NCBI GenBank assembly: GCA_016188575.1
Contig: JACPHN010000269.1
Coordinates: 62,001 to 126,000 of the forward strand
Origin: Candidatus Schekmanbacteria bacterium
Lineage (GTDB): Bacteria; CSSED10-310; JACPHN01
DNA: 64,000 nt
Reading direction: 5' to 3'
In this document: piece by piece, positions 43,724 through 51,563 of the stretch
Layout of the letters: each line of letters starts with the position of its first letter
Numbering within the stretch: the stretch's first letter is position 1
Program-made: the position numbers and the translations under genes
Notes under the pieces: generated by a model
What the model saw: only the letters and a program-made list of their open reading frames with translations
The model's database searches: none
What the model was told of the DNA's origin: nothing

Positions 43724-44779
43724 ATGGTGCGCCGGATGGTTGTCCCGGTAGTGGTTTCCGTGGCAGTGGCGGCGTTGAGCGGACACGCATGGGGTATCGA
43801 TTGCGAGAAAGCCGGCACGACCAGTGAGCGGATGATCTGCGCTGATGCCGAGCTCAAGCGCCTGGATGACGCGCTCACCGAAACCTACCGGCGCGCCGTG
43901 GCGGCGCTCGCGGGAGACGATGCCGCGGTTGACGCGTTGCGGGAGGAAGAGCGGCGGTGGTTGCGCGTTTCGCGAGACCCGTGCCGCGAGCGCTCGTGCC
44001 TCGTAGCCGCCTATCGCTTACGAGAGCAGGAGCTGGGAGCGCGCATTCAACCGGGGATCACGATCGACACGCCGCTCAACGGCTGGCGCAACTCCTGGGG
44101 GGAGACCGTGCTCTACACGCAGGAAGTTCACTATCCGGCCAGCAGCGTGAATGCGCAGGAGGATCAGGCGGAGTCCGCCATGATACGGGGCCGGATCGCG
44201 GCGCGCGTGAAGGCGCGCGGCGGCATGGAAAAGCCGCTGACACTGGTCGTAAACGGTGTGCCCATGCCGCTCGAGGTCGATGAATCGGGCGCGTTCTCCA
44301 GACCGTACGCGTTTGGGTCCGGCGCCAACGGGGTCGAAGTGCGCACCGAAGATGGCTCGGAACGGGCACGCGTGCAGTTTTTCGAGGCGTACGCCGAGAA
44401 GCCGCGGCCGCGGATGCGCATCCTCCTGTCTTGGGACACTGACAATACCGATCTGGATCTGCACGTGATCACCCCGGACGGCCAACACTGCTACTACGGG
44501 GAACGGGTCCTCGAGAACGGCGCCGCTCTGGACGTCGACGTAACTACCGGATACGGTCCGGAGATCTTCTCCACGCCGGCGCCACAGCCCGGAGCGTACC
44601 TGGTCTACGTCAACCTGTATGGCGAGAGCTGGGACGGGGCGGAAGGCGGAGATGTTACTGTGAGTCACGTCAGCATCGTGACCGAGGAGAACACGCTCGA
44701 CGAGAAGATGCGCTCGTACTCGGTGCCGATGAGATTTGCGGGGGATCTGGCGCTCGTGGCGAAGTTCATCTACCCGTAG
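43724..44779 (+). CDS. LprI-like plus DUF2135 protein (YfaP-like)
   Basis: 351 residues with a signal peptide (about 4-24). Residues 26-105 form a lysozyme-inhibitor LprI-like domain: DCEKAGTTSERMICADAELK, LDDALTETYRRA and LREEERRWLRVSRDPC, with the four Cys of the family. The C-terminal part (about 225-351) is DUF2135: RILLSWDTDNTDLDLHVITP, DGQHCYYGERVLENG, DVDVTTGYGPEIF and PQPGAYLVYVNLYG. A linker domain lies between (SAMIRGRIAARVKARGG). E. coli YfaP has the DUF2135 part; the LprI-like front is an extra defence-like module that could block host or rival lysozyme. It is the last gene of the five-gene operon and the start codon follows the previous stop without a gap. Confidence 0.85.
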   Translation: MVRRMVVPVVVSVAVAALSGHAWGIDCEKAGTTSERMICADAELKRLDDALTETYRRAVAALAGDDAAVDALREEERRWLRVSRDPCRERSCLVAAYRLREQELGARIQPGITIDTPLNGWRNSWGETVLYTQEVHYPASSVNAQEDQAESAMIRGRIAARVKARGGMEKPLTLVVNGVPMPLEVDESGAFSRPYAFGSGANGVEVRTEDGSERARVQFFEAYAEKPRPRMRILLSWDTDNTDLDLHVITPDGQHCYYGERVLENGAALDVDVTTGYGPEIFSTPAPQPGAYLVYVNLYGESWDGAEGGDVTVSHVSIVTEENTLDEKMRSYSVPMRFAGDLALVAKFIYP

Positions 44780-44843
44780 GCGGAGGCGGACGCGGAGGCG
44801 CGATGGGGCGATCGCGGATGTGCGCGTCGGCGGAATGTGGGTG

Positions 44844-45821
44844 TCAGTTCTTCTTGCCGCTGAAGAAGAAGTACCCCGGATCCGCGGCGTACACGCCTTT
44901 GGAGCGCTTCGCCGCCTTTCCGATCGCCGTGATTTGCTCCACGCGCAACGATGCGCGGACGGCTTCGGGTTCGAACGGCGCGATGAGCTGCAGAGCCTCG
45001 CGCTTCGACTCCGCAGCCACGACGTAGGAAGCGAGGAAGCGGGGCGGGCGCTTGGCGTTTAGAATGGGCGCGTGCCACCGCCCTCTCACGAGCACATCGA
45101 AGATGCGTGTCTTGGTGCCGACCAGATTGGCGGCTTCGCGCACGACCCACATGGCCGCCGAGCTTCCCTTGTCCAACTGGATCGCTTTCCAGGCGTAATC
45201 GAGGGCGCGAGTCGAATCGTGCGCACCTTTCCAGGCGGCGGTGGCGAGCTCTTCCAGGACACTGGCCTCGAGGACAGCAAGACCCTTCCCGAAGCGCGTC
45301 TTTGCCATGGCGTCTTCGCCATAGGCGAGCGCATCGGTATGCCTGCCAGCACTGTTGAGAAGGTGCATGCGCAAGGGGATGACGCGAGTCAGCAGATGGT
45401 TTCCAGCGATGCGATCGAGCTCCAGCACGGCTTCGGTGTACTGTTTCGCTCGCCCCAGCGCCGTGGCGGCGTTCAGGTGGACGAGATCGGCGTCAACGCC
45501 GGGGCACGTCTGGGCGCGGCGAAAGCACTCCGAGCTCCGCTCGTGGCGCTCCCGATCGGAATACAGATTGCCGAGCATCAGCCAGAGAGCCCATGAGTCA
45601 GGGGCATCGCGCAGGCCGGCTTTAAGAATGCGAATGGCCTTGCGGGGCTTCTCCTCGAGCTCGGCCGCGCGCGCGAGTAGCTCGAAGCCCCCGGAGTACC
45701 CGAGCCCAAGGAGCCTGTTGCCGATCCTTTTGGCGCGCGCAAGTCGACGGTCGGCAAGCGCGGCGCGGCCGCTCTCGACCAGATCAGACGCCTTTTTCTC
45801 AGGGAAGGAGCTCCGAGCCAT
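44844..45821 (-). CDS. tetratricopeptide-repeat protein
   Basis: 325 residues, soluble, almost all helical. Repeats of the TPR type are visible: ALADRRLARAKRIGNRLLGLGYSGG, ARAAELEEKPRKAIRILKAGL, WALWLMLGNLYSDRERHERSSECFRRA and LNAATALGRAKQYTEAVLELDRI. The C-terminus is different: NAKRPPRFLASYVVAAESKREALQLIAPFEP, then AADPGYFFFSGKKN, perhaps a small separate domain. No enzyme motif and no signal are seen, so it is probably a scaffold or adaptor. I start it at the ATG at 45821, where GGGAGA lies nine bases upstream; a frame to 45836 has no site. It is convergent with the macroglobulin operon and alone on its strand. Confidence 0.75.
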   Translation of the reverse strand: MARSSFPEKKASDLVESGRAALADRRLARAKRIGNRLLGLGYSGGFELLARAAELEEKPRKAIRILKAGLRDAPDSWALWLMLGNLYSDRERHERSSECFRRAQTCPGVDADLVHLNAATALGRAKQYTEAVLELDRIAGNHLLTRVIPLRMHLLNSAGRHTDALAYGEDAMAKTRFGKGLAVLEASVLEELATAAWKGAHDSTRALDYAWKAIQLDKGSSAAMWVVREAANLVGTKTRIFDVLVRGRWHAPILNAKRPPRFLASYVVAAESKREALQLIAPFEPEAVRASLRVEQITAIGKAAKRSKGVYAADPGYFFFSGKKN

Positions 45822-45962
45822 CGTGATTTCTCCCAATAGCGGAGAGGTCTCGGGTAGAGCGCGCGGGGGTTCTTTCGTGCAACCGGCCGGCAGCCACTGC
45901 TGGCGGAGACAAGACGACCGCCCGCCTGGCGCCGGGCGTCGCCGCTGACGGGTAAGGGGAGA

Positions 45963-46682
45963 CTATCCTTCGAGGCAGCCGCACTTGAGATTGAGGTGCA
46001 TTACCATGGCGGCCTCATTGGCGGTGGCCCTGATTTCCACGAGGTATGTGCCGTCAAACGTGACCGCGGCATTCCAGAGCCCGAGATCGAGATCGTCGAG
46101 GGTCGCGGTCATGGCGCCGGTGGGATATTCCTGATCCGGGGACATGCGGAAATCCGCGATATCGTAGGCGATGGTGCCGTAGCCGAACGTTCCTGAGCCG
46201 CTTCCCGTGATCCCGAGATCTTTCGGGAAGGCGTCAGCGCCGAGGTTGGTCAGGGTCGTGTCACCGGTGAGCCGGGCAGCGGTGTCGAACAACTGCGCGT
46301 TCAGGTCATGGTGCTCGACCATCTTGGAGATCCCCGACAATGGAAATTGCACGACTTTTCCGGACTTGTCGAGCCACTGGAGGTCCAGAGCCAGCGTGCC
46401 TTTGGCGCCCATCTTCAGGTCGAACGACAGCGTAACGTGCCACCAGCCGTTGGAGTAGCCGGCCCCCGAGATCCCCAGACTGCTCAGCACGCTCACGTCC
46501 TTGGCCACCATCTCGTACGTGAGCTGGGTGACCGCCATGAGCCCGTTGGCTGACTGCTGCGGCGGGTCGTGCTTGATGCCGGACGGTGAGGGCGATGAGG
46601 AACAGGCGCAGATTGCCAGGGCCGCAGACAGGGCGCAAACGACGCCAAGGCGGGATCTCACTGCTCGCAACGTCCGTTTCAT
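45963..46682 (-). CDS. hypothetical lipoprotein
   Basis: 239 residues. The basic leader (MKRTLRAVRSRLG) and hydrophobic stretch end in a lipobox-like ICAC (Cys25 or Cys27). The mature part is rich in beta strands: NGWWHVTLSFDLKMGAKGTL, ALDLQWLDKSGKVVQFPLSG, GTFGYGTIAYDIADFRM, NAAVTFDGTYLVEIRATAN. A terminal CGC could be a redox or metal pair (LNLKCGCLEG). I recognise no family. GGGAGCTGTC before the ATG and the upstream TTGAATTC-N17-TA element match those of the lipoprotein at 10576-11256, and both proteins start with a short flexible region after the Cys. They may be co-regulated, but I see no sequence homology between the mature parts. Confidence 0.6.
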   Translation of the reverse strand: MKRTLRAVRSRLGVVCALSAALAICACSSSPSPSGIKHDPPQQSANGLMAVTQLTYEMVAKDVSVLSSLGISGAGYSNGWWHVTLSFDLKMGAKGTLALDLQWLDKSGKVVQFPLSGISKMVEHHDLNAQLFDTAARLTGDTTLTNLGADAFPKDLGITGSGSGTFGYGTIAYDIADFRMSPDQEYPTGAMTATLDDLDLGLWNAAVTFDGTYLVEIRATANEAAMVMHLNLKCGCLEG

Positions 46683-46756
46683 GACAGCTCCCTTTCTGAT
46701 GAGTTGGGAATGGGCGCGTGCCCGAAGCTTCCGGCACCGCGATCAAGCTCCGCATT

Positions 46757-46785
46757 TCCTTAGCAGGTTTGCGGGGAGAATTCAA
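46757..46785 (-). promoter_or_regulatory. candidate sigma-70-type promoter
   Basis: On the minus strand, TTGAAT and TAAGGA are 17 bases apart, about 75 bp before the lipoprotein ATG at 46682. The -10 element is weak. The TTGAATTC core and spacing match the element at 11310-11338. Confidence 0.35.
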
Positions 46786-46952
46786 GAGCGATGCCCCGCC
46801 CATGCGCCTGGCCCAATAGGCCCGTCGACCGCCAAGTGATGATCGCCAGGGCCAGATGCAGTTGCAAAGTAGTTTCGCGGTTTCCTTGCCCCGCGCACCA
46901 AGACTCCGCGACGTTGCCGACCCAGGTCGACGGCGGAGCTGCCGGGGCCCTC

Positions 46953-47120
46953 CGATTTGGCGTTGGCGCCGTTGCCTGTAATGCCGAAGGCAGCCCGTTC
47001 GGAGACCGCACCTATGACCTGATGATTGCCGCTTCGAGCCGGGAGACGGTCCCAGGGATCACGGGGATGATGGCGCTGCTCGCGCTGGCTTTGCTGCTGC
47101 GCATGCGGTGGCGAAGGCCC
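46953..47120 (+). other. possible gene fragment ending in a sorting-signal-like helix
   Basis: In one forward frame, GVGAVACNAEGSPFGDRTYD is followed by SRETVPGITGMM, a hydrophobic helix (ALLALALLL) and a basic RMRWRR tail. That pattern recalls PEP-CTERM-type C-terminal signals (VPxx, helix, Arg cluster). No start or upstream domain is recognisable, and the frame runs straight into repeat copy D. It may be the last piece of a lost exported protein or a chance frame. The rest of 46786-46952 holds nothing I can name. Confidence 0.2.
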
Positions 47121-47200
47121 CCCACCTCACCTCCCCCGCACGCGGAGGGAGGGACGGAAGGGGACGCTGCGGCGTCGACGCCGAATCGGCGGTGGGTTTG
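47111..47200 (+). repeat. dispersed palindromic repeat, copy D
   Basis: Right-hand two thirds of the element: GCGAAGG, CCCCCCACCTCACC, the central hairpin (about 47130-47150), GGACGGAAGGGGACGCTG and the right end GTCGACGCCGAATCGGCGG. The left terminal repeat is missing. It ends about 20 bp before the strong promoter at 47221. Confidence 0.75.
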
Positions 47201-47220
47201 GGTTTTGGGACCACGTCTGC

Positions 47221-47249
47221 TTGACAGGTAGCGGTCCACGCCATATAGT
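47221..47249 (+). promoter_or_regulatory. strong sigma-70 promoter, near-leaderless
   Basis: TTGACA (47221-47226), a 17-base spacer and TATAGT (47244-47249) form an almost perfect consensus promoter. The expected start is near 47253-47259, while the next ATG is at 47259, so the message would be leaderless or nearly so. I see no ribosome site, which agrees with that. Confidence 0.65.
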
Positions 47250-47258
47250 CTCACGCCT

Positions 47259-47555
47259 ATGGCCAATCCCAAGCTCCCCTCCAAGTCGGCGTTCGCGCTG
47301 GCGTTTTTTCTTACACTGGCGGTGCTCTTTGCGCCGATGCACCGCCATCCGGGCAGCGGCCTCTCGACGGCTCATGCACACTGCCCCGCGTGCTCCTGTC
47401 AGCTTGACCCGCGGGTGAGCCCGCCGGCAGTCGCTGACTCCATTCCCGGAATCGCCGCAAAGTGGGACGAGTCCTTCGTCTCGGACGCGATTCCGAAGTC
47501 GGCCACCTTCTCCTTCTCGCCTCCCGGCCGCGCCCCTCCCGCATCCTCGGTCTAG
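47259..47555 (+). CDS. small His/Cys-rich exported protein at the metal-uptake locus
   Basis: 98 residues. The leader is hydrophobic (SAFALAFFLTLAVLFA, about 9-24). A probable metal-binding patch follows, MHRHPGSGLSTAHAHCPACS, with four His and two Cys, then a disordered Ser/Pro/Ala-rich tail. I recognise no family. Position supports a role in metal handling: a consensus promoter lies directly before it, and the outer-membrane protein, the ZnuA-like binding protein and the permease follow on the same strand. The ATG at 47259 would give leaderless translation. The function is inferred from composition and context only; no Zur or Fur box is evident to me. Confidence 0.5.
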   Translation: MANPKLPSKSAFALAFFLTLAVLFAPMHRHPGSGLSTAHAHCPACSCQLDPRVSPPAVADSIPGIAAKWDESFVSDAIPKSATFSFSPPGRAPPASSV

Positions 47556-47644
47556 CCGATCCGCCATGCTGGCCGGTCCGCTCTTCGTCAGAAGCGCGAA
47601 CCATAGGCTCAGCTTCCGAATTTCCTTGCAGGGAGGGTCTCTGG

Positions 47645-48955
47645 ATGAGGACACATCCTCGTTTTCTCGTTGTCGCCATGATGTTCTTGGCGGCGCCGGC
47701 GGCTCACGCCGCGGCGCCCGTCCAACCCGAGTCGCCGCGCGCCGTTGAAGAAAGCTACGCGGAGGCCTTGATCGCCCCGGTGTCGGCGGTGACCTCGCCG
47801 CCTGCACCGGCGGCGTCGCCGACGAGCACCATCTCGGTAGGTCGCATCGGCTCGGCCTACATGAACGTGAGCTTTGACACCCTGCTGGACCTGGGTTGGT
47901 CGACCTCACGGGGGGGGCTAAACCTGGGTGGTCACGATCCAGCCTCCCGAGGATTTACCATGCCGAATTCCGAGCTCGTGCTCGATGGCGCTGTCGATCC
48001 GTACTTCAAGGGGGTCGCGGATATCGTGCTCAGTCTCGATGCGGACGGCGAAACCGCGGTGGAGCTCGAAGAAAGCTATCTCCTCACTACTGCTCTGCCG
48101 TGGAACCTGCAGATCAAGGCCGGGCAGTTCTTCACCGAGCTTGGCCGGCACAATCCACAGCACCCCCACCAATGGGCGTTCGTGGATCAGCCGCTGGTTA
48201 TCGGCCGGATGTTTGGCCCGGATGGCCTGCGCAGCCCCGGCATGCGCCTTTCGTGGCTCGTGCCGACGAGCTGGTACGCCGAGGTGATGGTCGCGATCCT
48301 CAACGGACAAGGCGAGACGGCCTGGAGCTTCCGCAGCGGGGAGTCCGTGGAGATTCACGGCGGCGAGCCCGTCGAGCGGCCGTTGCGCGGTGCCGGCGAT
48401 CTGGTCTACGTGCCGCGCGCGACGGTTTCCTTCGATCTGAGCGATACGCAGACCGTGGTCGCCGGGGCTTCGGCCGCTCTCGGTCCAAACAACTCCGGGC
48501 CACGTGCGGCAACGCGGGTATACGGGGTCGATGCCTACTGGAAATGGCGAGCCGTTTCTGCCCAGGCGGGGTTCCCGTTCCTTTCCTGGCAAACCGAAGC
48601 ACTATACCGCTCCTACGAGGCGGATTCCCGCGCCGCGGCGGAGGATGAGGATGCCGCGCTGCCGGCCGAAACCCTGCACGATTGGGGGGGCTACTCACAG
48701 GTGCTCTGGGGCTTCACGCGGGGCTGGGTCGTCGGGCTGCGAGGCGAGCTCGTAGCGGCGGACGACGGCGCGTTCGCATCCGAGCTCAGGCGCGACCGCA
48801 CGCGAGTAGCGGCCAACGTGACCTGGTATCCGACCGAGTTTTCGAAAACTCGCCTGCAGTACAACCACGACCGCGGAGATCAGTCGGAAAGCGATCACTC
48901 GCTGTGGCTGCAAGTTGATTTTCTGCTTGGCGCTCACGCCGCCCACAAGTTCTGA
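47645..48955 (+). CDS. outer-membrane porin-like protein of the metal-uptake locus
   Basis: 436 residues. The signal peptide (about 7-22, FLVVAMMFLAAPAAHA) is followed by a Pro/Ala-rich linker (about 25-60). A beta-barrel-like chain comes next, with short aromatic-bordered strands: AYMNVSFDTLLDLGW, FKGVADIVLSLDADGETAVE, WNLQIKAGQFFTELGRHNP, VYGVDAYWKWRAV and TRLQYNHDR. It ends with SLWLQVDFLLGAHAAHKF, whose final Phe is typical of outer-membrane proteins; the HAAH near it could touch metal. GGGAGGG precedes the ATG at 47645; the frame is open earlier but without homology. It lies 90 bp after the small His/Cys-rich gene and 16 bp before the ZnuA-like gene, so it is probably the outer-membrane entry of the same uptake system. 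Confidence 0.75.
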   Translation: MRTHPRFLVVAMMFLAAPAAHAAAPVQPESPRAVEESYAEALIAPVSAVTSPPAPAASPTSTISVGRIGSAYMNVSFDTLLDLGWSTSRGGLNLGGHDPASRGFTMPNSELVLDGAVDPYFKGVADIVLSLDADGETAVELEESYLLTTALPWNLQIKAGQFFTELGRHNPQHPHQWAFVDQPLVIGRMFGPDGLRSPGMRLSWLVPTSWYAEVMVAILNGQGETAWSFRSGESVEIHGGEPVERPLRGAGDLVYVPRATVSFDLSDTQTVVAGASAALGPNNSGPRAATRVYGVDAYWKWRAVSAQAGFPFLSWQTEALYRSYEADSRAAAEDEDAALPAETLHDWGGYSQVLWGFTRGWVVGLRGELVAADDGAFASELRRDRTRVAANVTWYPTEFSKTRLQYNHDRGDQSESDHSLWLQVDFLLGAHAAHKF

Positions 48956-48971
48956 ACGAGGAGACCCGAAG

Positions 48972-49904
48972 ATGAAGACATCCGTGCGACCGTTCCTTCT
49001 GGTTCTGCTCGCCATTCTCGCCAGTCCTGCGGCGGCCGGCGCCGGCCTCAATGTCGTGGCAACGACACCGGATCTCGGTGCGCTTGCCCGCGAGGTAGGA
49101 GGAGACCGCGTCGAGGTTTCGGTACTGACCAAGCCGACCGAGGACCCGCACTTCGTGGACGCCAAGCCGAGCTTCATCGTCAAGCTCAACCGCGCCGATG
49201 CGCTCATCGAGGGGGGCGCGGATCTGGAGGTCGGCTGGCTCCCGGCATTGCTCGAAGGCGCGCGAAATGACGCGCTCGCCGCCGGATCGCCCGGGCGCGT
49301 TGTCTGCTCCCGGGGAGTGCAGATGCTCGAGGTGCCGGCAAACCTCGACCGCTCCAAGGGAGACGTGCACGCAGCGGGGAACCCTCACTTCATGACCGAC
49401 CCCGAGAATGGCAAGGTCGCCGCGCATGAGATTGCGGAGGGATTCTGCACACTGGACGCCGCGTCGTGCGACACCTTCCGGGCCAATCTCGACAGGTTTA
49501 CGCGGCGACTCGACGAGAAGCTCACGGAGTGGAAGGCGGTGCTGTCCTCGCACCATGGCGCCGAAATCGTGGCGTACCACAACACGTGGCCCTATTTCGC
49601 GACGCGGTTCGGCCTGACGATCAATCTTTTTCTGGAACCCAAGCCGGGAATCCCGCCGACGCCCGCTCACCTGGCGAGCGTGATCGGAAGGATCAAGAGC
49701 AACGGCGTGCGCGTCATCATCGTCGAACCGTACCAGAATCGGAAGACCGCCGAAAGTGTCGCGGAACAGACCGGCGCCACCGTGGTCGACGTCGCTCAGT
49801 ACCCTGGCGGCGTGGAAGGCACAGACGGCGGCTACGTGGAGCTCATCGACTATCTGGTCCGCGCGATCGCCCAGGCGCTCGAAGCGGGGGCGGCTCGCCC
49901 GTGA
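48972..49904 (+). CDS. metal ABC transporter substrate-binding protein (ZnuA/TroA family)
   Basis: 310-residue periplasmic protein that captures zinc or manganese. The signal peptide (about 6-23) is followed by NVVATTPDLGALAREVGGDRV. Candidate metal ligands of the cluster A-1 fold are His in KPTEDPHFVDAKPS (about 58), His in GNPHFMTDPENG (about 139), the His region AYHNTWPYFATRFGL (about 203) and an acidic residue late in the chain (EGTDGGYVELI). The long His-rich loop of true ZnuA proteins is absent, so manganese or mixed specificity is possible. GAGGAGA precedes the ATG at 48972. The permease gene follows 25 bp later; the ATPase gene does not. Confidence 0.88.
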   Translation: MKTSVRPFLLVLLAILASPAAAGAGLNVVATTPDLGALAREVGGDRVEVSVLTKPTEDPHFVDAKPSFIVKLNRADALIEGGADLEVGWLPALLEGARNDALAAGSPGRVVCSRGVQMLEVPANLDRSKGDVHAAGNPHFMTDPENGKVAAHEIAEGFCTLDAASCDTFRANLDRFTRRLDEKLTEWKAVLSSHHGAEIVAYHNTWPYFATRFGLTINLFLEPKPGIPPTPAHLASVIGRIKSNGVRVIIVEPYQNRKTAESVAEQTGATVVDVAQYPGGVEGTDGGYVELIDYLVRAIAQALEAGAARP

Positions 49905-49929
49905 CGCGGGCGGCGGCGGAGGTGGAATC

Positions 49930-50802
49930 ATGATCGAGGCGCTCACTGTTCTGCAATGGCCGCTGGCGGCCTGCCTGCTACTGCCTGGGTTGCTGGTCTA
50001 TCTGGGATTGCACATCGTGCGGCGGGAGATCATCTTTGTAGACCTGGCGCTGGCGCAGGTCGCGGCGCTCGGCAACTGCATGGCGATCTTGCTGGGCCAT
50101 GACGCCCACGACTGGCAAACCTTCGCGTGGGCGGTGAGTTTCACGCTGGTGGGAGCGGCGCTCTTCACAATGACGCGCACGCGGGATCACCGGGTGCCGC
50201 AGGAAGCGCTCATCGGGATCGTTTACGTGGTGGCCGCGGCGCTGGGGATCGCGCTGCTGAGCCAGACGGCCGAGGGGAACGAGGAGCTGAAAAGGACGCT
50301 GGTGGGAGACGTCCTGCTGGTCCGACCTGGCGAGATCGCCAAGACGTTCGCCCTTTATGTCGGCGTGGCACTCGTCCATTTCGTGTTCCGGCGCCAGTTT
50401 TTCGCGATTTCGTTTGACCCCGAGGGGGCGGCGACGGATGGACTGTCGGTTCGGGCGTGGGATTTCCTGTTCTACGCGCTCTTCGGCCTGGTCGTCACGT
50501 CGTTCGTGCGGATCGGCGGGGTGCTGCTCGTCTTTTCCTACCTGATCGTCCCGGCGGTCGGTGCGACGCTTCTGGTCGATTCCCTGGTGATCCGGTTGGC
50601 CGTCGGCTGGGCGATAGCGACGGGCGCAAGTATCCTGGGTCTTTACGGTTCGTACGCGCTCGACCTTCCCACTGGCGCGGCGCTCATCTGCGCGCTCGGG
50701 ATCGCATTACTGCTGGCCGGGGCAGCGGCAAGTCTGCGCGGACCCAGGTCCCAGGCTCAGTCCTCCGTGTCGCTCCATTCTTCGGGCGCGCCGGCGTCGT
50801 GA
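49930..50802 (+). CDS. metal ABC transporter permease (ZnuB/TroC family)
   Basis: 290-residue inner-membrane permease with about eight hydrophobic segments, e.g. LAACLLLPGLLVYLGLHIV, IGIVYVVAAALGIALLS, VGVALVHFVFRRQFF, FYALFGLVVTSFVRIGGVLLV and GWAIATGASILGLYGS. Family landmarks: REIIFVDLALAQVAALG near residues 34-50 and the coupling region AISFDPEGAATDGLSVRAW near 160-178. The ATP-binding subunit normally encoded beside it is missing; the next gene is on the other strand. The last 46 bases overlap the 3' end of pdxJ tail to tail. Either a distant ATPase serves it, or the system is incomplete. Confidence 0.88.
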   Translation: MIEALTVLQWPLAACLLLPGLLVYLGLHIVRREIIFVDLALAQVAALGNCMAILLGHDAHDWQTFAWAVSFTLVGAALFTMTRTRDHRVPQEALIGIVYVVAAALGIALLSQTAEGNEELKRTLVGDVLLVRPGEIAKTFALYVGVALVHFVFRRQFFAISFDPEGAATDGLSVRAWDFLFYALFGLVVTSFVRIGGVLLVFSYLIVPAVGATLLVDSLVIRLAVGWAIATGASILGLYGSYALDLPTGAALICALGIALLLAGAAASLRGPRSQAQSSVSLHSSGAPAS

Positions 50803-51509
50803 ACAACCGCCGACATCTCGCGCACGGCTTCCTCGATCCCGACGAAGATGGCGCGCGCGATAATCGCGTGCCCGATGTTCACCTCCTCCAGGAAACTGGT
50901 GCTGAGCACGGCTTGGACGTTGCGGTAGTCCAGGCCGTGTCCGGCGTGCACGGCGAGACCTCGGCGGTTGGCCTGGACCGCGGCGGCGTTGAGCTTGCCG
51001 AGCTCCCGCAAGATGTCGTCGGGTTGCCGGCAGCGCGCGTACGCACCGGTATGGAGCTCGATGTGGGTAGCGCCGAGCTCCGCCGCGGCGCGAACCTGGG
51101 CGACGTCGGGATCGATGAAAAGCCCTGGCCTCACGCCGGCCTTGCGCAGCCGTTCGATGGCGCGCTCCACTGCGCGTCGGTTCGCCTTGAGATCGAGACC
51201 TCCTTCCGTGGTGAGCTCCTCACGGCGCTCGGGAACGAGGCAGGCCGTGTCGGGCCGCACGTCACAGGCGCACGCCAGCACGTCCTCGCTGGAGGCGAGC
51301 TCGAGATTGAGCGAGGACTTGACGAGCTCGCGCAAGAGTCGCACGTCGCGCTCTTGGATGTGGCGGCGATCCTCGCGGAGGTGCGCCGTAATGTTGTCAG
51401 CGCCAGCGAGCTCGGCGATCATCGCCGCGGTCACCGGGTCGGGGTCCCGGGCCTTGCGCGCTTGCCTGAGAGTCGCAACATGATCGACATTGACGCCCAA
51501 TCGCACCAT
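50757..51509 (-). CDS. pdxJ: pyridoxine 5'-phosphate synthase
   Basis: Condenses 1-deoxyxylulose 5-phosphate with 3-amino-2-oxopropyl phosphate in vitamin B6 synthesis. 250 residues, a TIM barrel of normal length. Motifs: GVNVDHVATLRQAR (about 5-18), DNITAHLREDRRHI (about 38-51), NLELASSEDVL (about 68-78), LVPERREELTTEGGLD (about 89-104), ELHTGAYA (about 150-157) and GHGLDYRNV, EVNIGHAIIARA near the end. All catalytic residues (His, Glu and the second His) are visible. I start it at the ATG at 51509 (MVRLGVNV); a longer frame to 51563 runs through repeat fragment F. It closes the housekeeping operon, 54 bp after ybbR. Confidence 0.95.
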   Translation of the reverse strand: MVRLGVNVDHVATLRQARKARDPDPVTAAMIAELAGADNITAHLREDRRHIQERDVRLLRELVKSSLNLELASSEDVLACACDVRPDTACLVPERREELTTEGGLDLKANRRAVERAIERLRKAGVRPGLFIDPDVAQVRAAAELGATHIELHTGAYARCRQPDDILRELGKLNAAAVQANRRGLAVHAGHGLDYRNVQAVLSTSFLEEVNIGHAIIARAIFVGIEEAVREMSAVVHDAGAPEEWSDTED

Positions 51510-51520
51510 CGTAGCCCCAC

Positions 51521-51550
51521 TTCCTGGCCTTCCCCGCGTAGGGGAGGTGA
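51521..51550 (-). repeat. possible repeat fragment F (central hairpin only)
   Basis: CTTCCCCGCGTAGGGGAGGTGA resembles the central hairpin and GGTGAGG flank of the dispersed element in two adjacent arms; no terminal repeats remain. It lies between ybbR and pdxJ, just ahead of the pdxJ start. Confidence 0.4.
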
Positions 51551-51563
51551 ACAGATGCTCCAC

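Noticed and set aside
46791-47231. 146-residue forward frame as a full gene
   Set aside because: The start lacks a site, the first 50 residues look random and the last third is repeat copy D; only the hydrophobic middle was kept as a weak fragment.
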